Positions 55,790 through 64,000 of a stretch of 64,000 nt of DNA are shown here, piece by piece. The translations under genes and the position numbers were made by a program. The stretch is from Pictodentalium vernedei. Taxonomy: Eukaryota > Mollusca > Scaphopoda > Dentaliida > Dentaliidae. How positions within the stretch are numbered: the first letter of the stretch is position 1; every line of letters begins with the position of its first letter. Location: contig CM062292.1 in the NCBI GenBank assembly GCA_031216915.1, forward strand, positions 5,080,457-5,144,456, written 5' to 3'. The notes beneath the pieces were generated by a model. It was not told the DNA's origin and did no database searches. It was given only the letters and a program-made list of their open reading frames with translations.

Positions 55790-56323
55790 GGGTACACCAA
55801 TTTTAAAACTAGTAAATGCCTCACTACAGCCTTGCATCTTTCCTATGGACATGAAGCATGCTTTTGTCAAGCCCCTTCTCAAAAAAACATCTTTAGACCC
55901 AGAGGTTTTGAAAATCTAACAACTGATCTCTAATCTCCCATTTCTATCTATGGTTATTGAGTGGGCAGTTACTTCACAGCTAACTTACCATATGACTGCC
56001 AATGGTTTAACAAAAGTCTTCCAGTCTGCGTATGGACCAAATTCTTGACCAAAACTGTCCTTCTAAGAGTGCGAAATGACATTCTCTTATCCATGGATAA
56101 ACATCAAATTTCCTACCATGTTTTGTTAGACTTAAGTGCTGTCTTTGACACCATCGACCATAAAATTCTAATTAAAAGATTGGAATGAAGAAGAGGTCTA
56201 ACATGTCATGCACTTGACTTGTTGGCAGTTTGCATCATACCTCATAGGTTGCACACAAAGCATATTCATTGACGACAAATCATCAGAACAAGTGACTCTT
56301 TGGTTTTTCCGTAAGGGTCAGTG
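55790..56323 (+). pseudogene. CR1/L2-like LINE reverse transcriptase, first fragment
   Basis: Pieces in two or three frames read MKHAFVKPLLKKTSLDPEVL near 55850, then LLRVRNDILLSMDKHQISYH and VLLDLSAVFDTIDHKILIKR (56065-56186), then WFASYLIG..SIFIDD near 56225-56275. These match the finger and palm blocks of non-LTR retrotransposons of the CR1/L2 type (VLLDLSAAFDTIDH). Stops and frameshifts show it is dead. The gene continues beyond the MITE at 56328. Confidence 0.8.
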
Positions 56324-56327
56324 TTAA

Positions 56328-56562
56328 CCCTTAAGGGGCTGGAGATTTTATACTGTTTTTTGTACATTGGCAGCCCATATACTGTGACTTTGCAGTTGTT
56401 TCTAAGCAAGTCTTGGCTGCCGATACAGGTAGCCAAGACTTGCTGAGTAACAACTGCCAAGGTGCTTGGAATGTAACTTGGAAGTTTACCCGAAGACTGC
56501 ATGTTGGGGTACCAGTTTTGTTGCAAAAAAAGTGATTAAAGTTGGAATTAGGTGCCTGCGGG
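56328..56562. mobile_element. TTAA-flanked MITE inside the LINE
   Basis: 235 bp between TTAA (56324-56327) and TTAA (56563-56566). The ends CCCTTAAGGGGC and the complement of CCCGCAGGCACC are weakly inverted. The centre is the AGTCTTGGCTGCC hairpin. Removing it restores a reading of the RT block GSVL-SPLLNIIYVLP across a single TTAA, which proves precise insertion. Confidence 0.72.
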
Positions 56563-56566
56563 TTAA

Positions 56567-56604
56567 GTCCATTACTCAACATTATTTATGTTCTCCCTGT
56601 TACC
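56567..56604 (+). pseudogene. LINE reverse transcriptase, second fragment
   Basis: Reads SPLLNIIYVLPVTY, the continuation of the PQGSVLxPLLF block of LINE RTs, between the TTAA MITE and the pearl-like insertion that starts near 56605. Confidence 0.65.
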
Positions 56605-56606
56605 TA

Positions 56607-57067
56607 CGTCGCCAGCGGCAGAGCAGGTCCAGTAACCACTCGACTCCGTCCATCAGTCCGTCCGTCAGTCCGTCTGTCAGTCCATCCGTCCGTCTGTATG
56701 ACAGTCCGTCCGAAACACTTTTTCCGTCAAAGTTTCCTTGGCTTCTATGAAAGGGAATGATTTTATATTTGGTCTGCTGCTTCATAATTATGAGTTGTAT
56801 CGTGTAAGCAATTTTCAGATCTGCCGTGCACCCACTTCCTGTTTGCCAATACTTTGAAATTTGACTGTACCCACTGAACATTGAAATTTTCCGTCAAACT
56901 TTTCTCGGCTTCTATGCAAGGGATTGATTTTATATTTGGTCTGGAGCCTGATAATGATCAGTTGTATTGTGTATGCAATTTTCAGATCTGCCGTGCAGCC
57001 AGTTCCTGTTTGCCGATTCAATTGCATGCAGCGACGCAGGTCCAGACCCGGTATTGGTCTTGGCTTG
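56607..57067 (+). repeat. Pearl-like element inserted in the LINE
   Basis: The same family as 40275-41033: head CAGCGGCAGAGCAGGTCCAG, GTCCGTC/GTCCATC run, two units with GCTTCTATG (about 56740 and 56910), tail CGACGCAGGTCCAGACCCGG. It is shorter because it has fewer units. Non-coding. Confidence 0.75.
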
Positions 57068-57069
57068 TT

Positions 57070-57385
57070 TTTGTAATGATCTGGAGCCATCGCCTTGATT
57101 TTCATTTTACATTGATGACACACATATTGGTTTCACTCATGACATTCGATATGATGCATGTGAAAAAATTGAAGGCTACATTTCAGACATCAAGCCATGC
57201 ATGACAAAAAATTCTTCAAATTAAACATATTAAGACATAAGTGATATACATAGATCTACTACTATCGAAAATATCCAAATTGTCCCTCAATATTCATGAT
57301 TCAACAATTGCCTCCAGCAGCTGTGTCCATAATCTTGATTATATCGTGGATGCAAATGAGCACGTTTGTCAGAATTCATTTTTAG
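57070..57385 (+). pseudogene. LINE reverse transcriptase, third fragment with the catalytic box
   Basis: FHFYIDDTHI near 57100 is the RT catalytic box (Y-x-D-D), followed by a KIEGYISDIKPCMTKN-type segment (57160-57210) that matches the helix after the catalytic loop in CR1/L2 elements. Later codons contain stops. Confidence 0.7.
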
Positions 57386-58985
57386 CTCAACTTTGGCAAA
57401 GCCAAATTTGAGCTTTTATCATGGCCTGTTGTCCGTCGTCCGTCTGTCTGTCTGGCCATCTGTCTGTCTGTCCGTACGTCAACAATTGGATACGGCTCGG
57501 GCTAGAGGCCGTATTTATGAACCGATCTTTACGAAACTTCTTGGGTACCTTTGTTATGACCGTGGGACGAGAACAAGTGTTTTTGAGTGCGGTCCGAAAT
57601 TCAAGATGGCTGCCAGCCGCCATTTTGTACCGACGATGCAGAAATCTGTTCTTTGTACAGAACTTCCATATGAAAGCTCTGATTTGAATAATTTTTTGTA
57701 TGAATGTTTAGTACCATGGGATACATCACATATAATACGGGTTTTTTTATCGTGCGTAAATTGTACAAATTAGACTAATTTTGATGTTTTTTGGTGTTAC
57801 TGTCAGCACTGTAAGTGCAAATGCCAATACGGCTCGGGCTAGAGGCCGTATTTATGAACCAATCTTTACGAAACTTCTTGGGTACCTTTGGTATCACCGT
57901 GGGACGAGAACGAATGTTTTTGGGTCCGGTCCGAAATTCAAGATGGCCGATGGCAGCCATTTTGTACAAAATTAAGTGCAGTCAGATTTTTGCACAGAAC
58001 TTCCATATGAAAGCACTGATTTGAATAATTTTTTGTGTCAATGTTTAGTACCATGGGATACATCACATATAATACGGATTTTTTTCTCGTGCAGAAATTA
58101 TGCAAATTAGATGAACTTTGATTTTTTCAGTGTGACTTACAGTAAGTACACATGTCAATATGGCTCAGACTAGAGTCTGTATTTATGAACTGATCTTCAC
58201 GAAATGGCTTGGGTACCTTTGTTATCACCTTGGGACGAGAACGAGTGTTTCTGGGTGCGGTCTAAAATTCAAGATGGCTGCCAGTGGCCATTTTGTACCG
58301 AAATTAGGTCTAATCAGTTTTTTGTACACAACTTCTATACAGCTCAGACTAGAGGCCATATTTATGAACCAATCTTTACGAAACTTCTTGGGTACCTTTG
58401 TTATCACCGTGGGATGAGAGCGAGTGTTTTTGGGTGTGGTCCAAAATTCAAGATGGCCACCAGCAGCCATTTTGTACCAAAATTAGTGCAATCAGTCTTT
58501 TGTACAGAACGTCTGTATGAAAGATCTGATTTGAATAAATTTTTGTATGAATGTTTAGTAACATGGAATACATCACATATTGTAAGGGTTTTTTTTCGTG
58601 CAGACATTATGCAAATTAGATGAACTTTGATTTGTTCAGTGCTACTTACACAATGTAAGCACACATGTCAATACGGCTCAGGGTAGATGCTGTATTTATG
58701 AACCGATCTTCACAAAACTTCTTGGGTACCTTTGTTATCACCTTGGGACGAGAATGAGTGTTACTGGGTACGGTCCAAAATTCAAGATGGCTGCCAGTGG
58801 CCATTTTGTACCGAAATTAGGTCCAATCAGTTTTTTTGTCACAAGTTCTATACAGCTCGTATTTATGAACTGATCTTCACAAAACTTCTTGGGTACCTTT
58901 GTTTTCACCTTGGGACAGGAACGAGTGCGTTTTGGGGTGCCTTTGTTATCACTGTGCTATGAGAACAAATATTTTGGGGTTCAGT
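57386..58985 (+). repeat. Pearl-like element, ~165/335-bp units
   Basis: The head TTTTTAGCTCAACTTTGGCA is followed by GTCCGTCGTCCGTCTGTCTG. Units carry ACGGCTCGGGCTAGAGGCCG, CGAAACTTCTTGGGTACC (about 57531, 57869, 58198, 58378, 58714, 58879) and AAATTCAAGATGGC(T/C)GCC. The spacing alternates between ~335 and ~165-180, i.e. dimers of a ~165-bp unit. The open frames over it are repeat-derived. Confidence 0.75.
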
Positions 58986-59198
58986 CAGACCCACTCTGGG
59001 GCTCAAAGATTTTTTTCTAGTTTAGCATCTGACTGTCACCCACCTTTACAATACTTTACCTATACATTTGTTGCAGGCAATGGTCAGTATTTATGTACAG
59101 ACCGTTACAATACATTGACACTTTCATTTCATCAATGTAATATTAGTAGAATTCAACCTTTCATCGACACAAAAACATCAGAGCAGCTTCTTCGCACC
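58986..59198 (+). pseudogene. LINE reverse transcriptase, fourth fragment
   Basis: Reads FHQCNISRIQPFIDTKTSEQ followed by LLRTFF near 59130-59205, matching the thumb region (NISRIRKFLT...) of CR1/L2-like elements. It is bounded by pearl-like insertions on both sides. Confidence 0.65.
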
Positions 59199-59200
59199 TT

Positions 59201-62200
59201 TTTTAGCTCACCTGAGCGAAGCTCAGCGGGAGCTTTACTGATCGTGATCCGTCCGTCGTCCGTCCGGTGTTAACTTTACATTATCGACTTCTTCTCATAA
59301 ACCACTAGCCCAATTTTATTCAAATGTTGGCTAAATGTTTATTACCTAATGCCAATTCAGATTTGTTCAAATGAAGTTGCCCCTCCTGGGTGGTGCCATG
59401 CCCCCAAGGGGCACCAAAATCTTTGTAAATCTTCTTCTCATGAACCAGCAGTAGCAGAGACTTGATATATGGTATGCACCTTCCTTTTGAGGTGTAGACT
59501 CAGATTTGTTCAAGAGAAGTTTGAGGGATAATATTTGGCGTTGTTATGGGAGGGGCAAAAATTTTGGCCCCGCCCCTAATTTCTATTTTCTGAACCGAGA
59601 AGCCGATTTCAACCAAATTTTATGTGAGGGCTTATTGGGTCATGAGTACTTGATTTACGAAAAAAAAAATTTCCCGCAGCCCTGTGGGAACCGCAGGAGC
59701 TAAAAATAGAAAAAATTTAAAACGCCCATATCTCCAAAACTGCACGGCACCGAGAATTTTTATTTGGTGTGCAGCTTCCTTAGGACCAACAGAAAGGATT
59801 GGTAAAAAAGAAATTGCCATCGGTTTTATCATAGGGCACAGTTTCGGGACTTTGAAAAAGTGCTGAGTCAGCACTTTTTAACACTATAGGCAATGGGAAA
59901 AACATTAAAAAATCTTCTTCTCCAGATCCAGCAGGCAGAATCTTTTGATACTTGGTATGCAACATTGTAGGGTGGATCTGATTCAAGTTTGTTCAAATCG
60001 GCCCCCTGGGTTCATATTTGGGCTCAGTATAGGAGCCCGATTTCGAACTTAGTGCATTTCAGGCAAATTTCTTTGAAAATCTTCTTCTCAAGATCCAGCA
60101 GGCAGAATCTTTTGATATTGGGTATGCAACATTGTGGGGTGGATCTGATTCAAGTTTGTTCAAATCGGCTCCCTGGGTTTATATTTGGGCTCAGTATAGG
60201 AGCCCAAATTTGAACTTAGTGCTTTTCAAGCAAATTTCTTAAAAAATCTTCTTCTCCAGATCCAGCAGGCAGAATCTTTTGATATTTGGTATGCAACATT
60301 GTGGAGTGGATCTGATTCTATTTTGTTCAAATCGGCTCCCTAGATTCATATTTGGGCTCACTATAGAAGCTCGAATTCGAACTTAGTGCATTTCAGGCAA
60401 ATTTCTTCAAAAATCTTCTTCTCCAGATCCTGCAGGCAGAATCTTTTGATTTTTGGTATGCAACATTGTGGGGTGGATCTGATTCCAGTTTGTTCAAATC
60501 GGCCACCTGGATTCATATTTGGGCTCACTATAGAAGCCCAAATTCAAACTTAATGCATTTCAGGCAAATTTCTTCAAAAATCTTCTCCAGATCCAGCAGG
60601 CAGCATCTTGTGATATTTGGTATGCAACATTGTGGAGTGGATCTGATTCAAGTTTGTTCAAATCGGCCCCCTGGGTTTATATTTGGGCTCAGTATAGAAG
60701 CCCAAATTTGAACTTAGTGCATTTCAGGCAAATTTCTTTGAAAATCTTCTTCTCAAGATCCAGCACTCAGAATCTTGCGATATTTGGTATGCAGCATCCT
60801 TAGGGGGGTGAGATTCAAGTTTGTTCAAGCCATGTCCCTAGGTCCATATTTGGGCTCACTGTGGGAGCTTGAATTGTAACTTTGTTCGAAATGAGGAATT
60901 TTCTTAAAAAATCTTCTTCTTCAGATCCAGCAGTCGGAATGGTTTGATATGTGGTGAGTAGCATCCTTGTGGGGATGGGGGGGGGGGGGGGGGAGGGGGG
61001 ATTCAAGTGTGTTAAAGCCAAGTCCATGGGTCCATATTTGGGCTCACTATAGAAGCCCAAAATCAAACTTAGTGCATTTCAGGCAAATTTCTTCAAAAAT
61101 CTTCTCCAGATCCAGCAGGCAGCATCTTGTGATATTTGGTATGCAACATTGTGGGGTGGATCTGATTCAAGTTTGTTCAAATCGGACCCCTGGGTTTATA
61201 TTTGGGCTCAGTATAGAAGCCCAAACTTGAACTTAGTGCATTTCAGGCAAATTTCTTTGAAAATCTTCTTCTCAAGATCCAGCACTCAGAATCTTGTGAT
61301 ATTTGGTATGCAGCATCCTTAGGGGGGTGAGATTCAAGTTTGTTCAAGCCATGTCCCTAGGTCCATATTTGGGCTCACTGTGGGAGCTTGAATTGTAACT
61401 TTGTTCGAAATGAGGAATTTTCTTAAAAAATCTTCTTCTAAAGATCCAGCAGTCGGAATGGTTTGATATGTGGTGAGTAGCATCCTTGGGGGGATGTGGG
61501 GGAGGGGGGATTCAAGTGTGTTAAAGCCAAGCCCATGGGTCCATATTTGGGCTCCCTGTGGGAGCCCAAATTATAACTTAGTCAATATGAGGAATTTTTC
61601 TTTAAAAATCTTCTTCTTCAGATTCAGCAGTTGGAATGTTTTGATATTTGGCATGGAGCAACCTTAGGGGGCTGAGATTCAAGTTTGTTCAAGCCAAGTC
61701 CCTTGGTTCATATTTGGGTTCACTATGGGAGCCTGAATGACAACTTAGTTCAAAATGAGGAATTTTCTTTAAAAATCTTCAGATCCAGCAGATGAATGCT
61801 TTTGATATTTTTTATGCAGCATCCTTAGGGGGGTAAGATTCAAGTTTGTTCAAGCCATGTCCCTAGGTCCATATTTGGACTGATTGTGGGAGCTCGAATT
61901 GTAACTTGGTTCAAAATGAGGAATTTTCTTTAAAAATCTTCTTCTTCAGATCCAGCAGTCGGAATGTTTTGATATTTGGTGTGCGGAATCCTTAGGGGTG
62001 TGAGTTTCAGGTTTGTTAAAGCCAAGTCCCTGGGTTCATATATGGGCTCCCTGTGGGAGCCCGAATTATGACTTGGTTCAATATGAGGAATATTCTTTAA
62101 AAATCTTTTTTAAGATCCACTGGTCAGAATATTTGGATATTTGGTTTCAGCTTTTCTTAGGAGGAGCAGATGCAACTTGACTTGTGGAAATCAATTCTCT

Positions 62201-62262
62201 GGGTTGATATTTAGGCTACCATGTCAGGTGAGCGCCCTCAGGCCCCCTGGGGCCTCTTGTTT
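59201..62262 (+). repeat. Pearl-like element (AGCTCACCTGAG...CAGGTGAGCG), ~165-bp units
   Basis: The head TTTTAGCTCACCTGAGCGAA and the tail CAGGTGAGCGCCCTCAGGCC, ending GGGGCCTCTTGTTTT, are partly complementary. About 15 units carry CTTCTTCTCCAGATCCAGCA, TTTTGATATTTGGTATGCAA and ATATTTGGGCTCA at ~165-bp spacing. A ~519-bp higher-order duplication covers about 60580-61060 and 61100-61560. A G-run lies at 60977-60993. It shares units with 33532-35335. Non-coding. Confidence 0.8.
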
Positions 62263-62299
62263 TACTAGTTACCTTTTGACTGTTGAAACTGTCTTTTAA

Positions 62300-62541
62300 C
62301 CCTTTACCCAACACAGACGATATCAAAATTCATTATTTTAAATATCATTTTTAAAAAATTTTTCGAAAAATTTCAACAAAACCCTATCATGTGACCCCTC
62401 GTTGGAACGAGCTCGACGAGCTCGTTCCAACGAGGGGTCACATGATATGGTTTTGTTGAAATTTTTTTAAAAATAATATTTTTTCAACTGCTCACTTCGC
62501 ATAGTACGCGGGCGGATGCGCACAATTCATTGGGTAAAGGG
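62300..62541. mobile_element. TTAA-flanked MITE, CCCTTTACCCAAC termini, inside the LINE
   Basis: 242 bp between TTAA (62296-62299) and TTAA (62542-62545), the sister of 43996-44236 in reverse orientation. Perfect central hairpin around GGAACGAGCTCGACGAGCTC. LINE coding sequence flanks it directly (left VETVF-like, right IGSKNSNPEKLQ). Confidence 0.87.
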
Positions 62542-62545
62542 TTAA

Positions 62546-62754
62546 TAGGTTCTAAAAACTCCAATCCCGAAAAGCTGCAACACATCCAACATTGTACGGC
62601 ATGTGTCATCACCCGATCTACAAAATACTGCCACATTACACCAGTCCTTCTAGATCTCCATTGGCTTCTGATTCATCAGAGAATTCAATTCAAATTTTTT
62701 CTTCTTGTCTTTAAATGCACCAAAGTATATGCATCCCCGTATTTGTCTAATTAG
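62546..62754 (+). pseudogene. LINE reverse transcriptase, C-terminal fragment
   Basis: Reads IGSKNSNPEKLQHIQHCTAC, VITRSTKYCHITPVLLDLHW and IHQRIQFKFFLLVFKC, the conserved C-terminal block of CR1/L2-like RTs (LQxxQNxAARVIT...HITPxLxxLHWLPV..RIxFK). It is a single open stretch to TAA 62752, ended by the next insertion. Confidence 0.85.
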
Positions 62755-63811
62755 CTCCACCTGACAAACTGTCAGCAGAGCTTTACCGATGTTGAGTTGT
62801 CCGTCTGTCCAACATCAACATTTTGTTTGTCCGGGCCATAATTTCTTAACCACAGGATATTTTTTAATGAAACTTTATAACAATATGTAATATCGAAAGA
62901 CAGTGTGTCCCAAATTATAATATGGTATGCACACCACAATGTCAAGGTCACGGGCCCTATGATAACGTTTAGAAAAACTTTGACATTTGTTTCTCTGGAC
63001 CATAATTTCTTAACCACTGAGTATTGGCTCTGTCTGACAGAATGTCAGTGGAGCTTTTCAAATGCTAAGTTGCCTGTTGTACATCTGTCCGTCCATCCAT
63101 CTGTCATCTGTCCATCCGACCATTGTCAACATTTTGTTTGTCCGATCCATATAATTTGATCTAATTGGCAAATCTTGTTCATACTTGGTACAATTGTTTC
63201 TCATGACTCAATGGTGTGTTGCGACATTGCTCCAAGGTCATATCAAGGTCAAGGTCACAGATATCAAAACTTGGATGTTTTTATACAGCCCTTGTCTGGT
63301 CCCTATAACTTGGTGTGATTGACAGATCTTATTCATAGTTTGTACCATTATTACTCATGACTCAAAGGTATCTCATGACTTTGATCCAAGGTCATATCAA
63401 GATCAAGGTCATAGCAGCAAAACTTTTATATTGGTATACAGCTCTTGTCTGGTTCATATAACTTTGTATGATTAACAGATCTTATACATAGATGGTGTAA
63501 TTATTTCTCATGAATGAAACTGTGTCACGACTTTGATCCAAGGTCATACCATCAAGGTCACAGACAACAAGACTTTGATATTCCTATACAGCCTTTGTCT
63601 GGTCTGTTTAATTGAATCTGTGTGACAGATCTTGTTCATACTTCACACAATTGTTACCTGTGACCTAACCTTGTGTCATGACCTTGACCCATTGTCATAT
63701 CATGAAGGTTAAGGTCACAAGCAGTAACACTTTGATTCTTGTCTTGTATTTAGCTTCCCCTAAAAGCAGTGACCCTCGGCAGAGCTGTCTAAGTGGAGAC
63801 GCCTCTTGTTT
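62755..63811 (+). repeat. Pearl-like element (AGCTCCACCTGACA head), ~153-bp units
   Basis: Head TTAGCTCCACCTGACAAACT then GTCAGCAGAGCTTT and GTCCGTCTGTCC; a second head near 63029 (CTCTGTCTGACAGAATGTCA). Units carry TCATGACTCAAAGG, GATCCAAGGTCATATCAAG and ACTTTGATATT near 63200, 63356, 63510 and 63660. The tail is AAGTGGAGACGCCTCTTGTTTT-like. Non-coding. Confidence 0.7.
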
Positions 63812-63966
63812 TCTTACCAGTCACAAGCCATGATTTTAGTCATCATATAAATTTAACTTGGATTAGACCTCATCTGAATTAAGTTCTGCTTGCGATAGGG
63901 CATTTGCCATTGCCAGGCCAAAGCTATGGAATTTTCTTCAAACTATCTAAAAGAAATGTATCATTA
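63812..63966 (+). pseudogene. LINE reverse transcriptase, terminal fragment
   Basis: DRAFAIARPKLWNFLQTI (about 63894-63950) matches the R-AFxxAxPKLWNxLP motif that ends the RT of CR1/L2-like LINEs. It shows that all LINE pieces from 55790 belong to one copy. Confidence 0.75.
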
Positions 63967-63974
63967 ACCCTTAA

Positions 63975-64000
63975 CCCTTTACCTAACGAATCGCCCACAT
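63975..64000. mobile_element. Start of a TTAA-flanked MITE, cut by the window edge
   Basis: TTAA (63971-63974) followed by CCCTTTACCTAACGAATCGC, the terminus of the family at 43996 and 62300. The rest lies outside the window. Confidence 0.7.

Noticed and set aside
57366-58623. Repeated open frames (e.g. 57366-57773, 58204-58623) that look like a protein family
   Set aside because: They are translations of the ~335-bp tandem units; the similarity follows from the DNA repeat and frames shift between units.
60466-61230. Similar ~80-codon frames with repeated WGGSDSSLFKS-like sequence
   Set aside because: They follow the ~165-bp tandem units and the 519-bp duplication; not genes.
1-64000. tRNA or rRNA genes
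   Set aside because: No cloverleaf with A and B boxes or rRNA-like block was recognised by eye; a covariance-model scan would be needed to exclude degraded copies.

Overview
This is a piece of an animal nuclear genome. It holds one recognisable host gene, buried in transposon-filled introns. Three exons on the + strand (99-162, 36430-36572, 54806-54928) encode about 110 consecutive residues of mitochondrial methionyl-tRNA formyltransferase (MTFMT), including the [11 protein letters not shown] signature. The introns between them are about 36.3 kb and 18.2 kb, and a third runs off the right edge. The interspersed elements suggest a marine lophotrochozoan, most likely a bivalve: several families have cores of ~155-170 bp tandem repeats (as in the bivalve 'pearl' elements) and heads such as TTTTATACGCCCGT or TTTTAGCTCACCTGAG followed by GTCCGTCTGTCC. 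The species call is an inference with modest confidence.

The main content is five copies of one DIRS-order (tyrosine-recombinase) retrotransposon family, all in the same orientation as MTFMT. Intact length is about 7.1 kb. The layout is: left inverted terminal repeat (ITR, ~210 bp); ~0.9-1.1 kb leader; gag (N-terminal Cys/His cluster, RG-rich C-terminus); reverse transcriptase-RNase H plus a ~170-residue C-terminal domain; tyrosine recombinase (YR) in the -1 frame relative to RT; a G-tract and hairpin; an internal complementary region (ICR, ~87 bp); and the right ITR (~230 bp). The copies are nested. DIRS-2 (9542-16725) lies inside the ICR of DIRS-1 (3335-9541 + 16726-17055). DIRS-3 (19972-27058) lies inside the leader of DIRS-4 (19635-19971 + 27059-33531). 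DIRS-5 (46486-54791) ends 14 bp before MTFMT exon 54806 and carries a 1.2 kb hAT-like insertion. ITR pairs match copy-specifically, which proves the nesting. All copies carry stops, frameshifts or deletions in gag or RT; only the DIRS-2 recombinase looks intact.

Layout: 1-3334, last part of an exon/intron boundary, a pearl-like composite and a palindromic array. 3335-17055, DIRS-1 with DIRS-2. 17056-19634, array arm, a TA-flanked MITE and half of a pearl-like element. 19635-33531, DIRS-4 with DIRS-3. 33532-36429, the other half of that pearl-like element and MITEs. 36430-36572, exon. 36573-46485, ~168-bp tandem array split by a hAT-like element, then a dense field of palindromic MITEs. 46486-54791, DIRS-5. 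54806-54928, exon. 55130-64000, one CR1/L2-like LINE cut into pieces by MITEs and pearl-like elements.

I saw no convincing tRNA, rRNA, CRISPR array or bacterial gene. The most unusual features are: insertion of one DIRS into another's ICR at a site resembling its own terminus; a near stop-free second frame running under RT-RNase H in all copies; and a DIRS terminus abutting a functional-looking splice acceptor.
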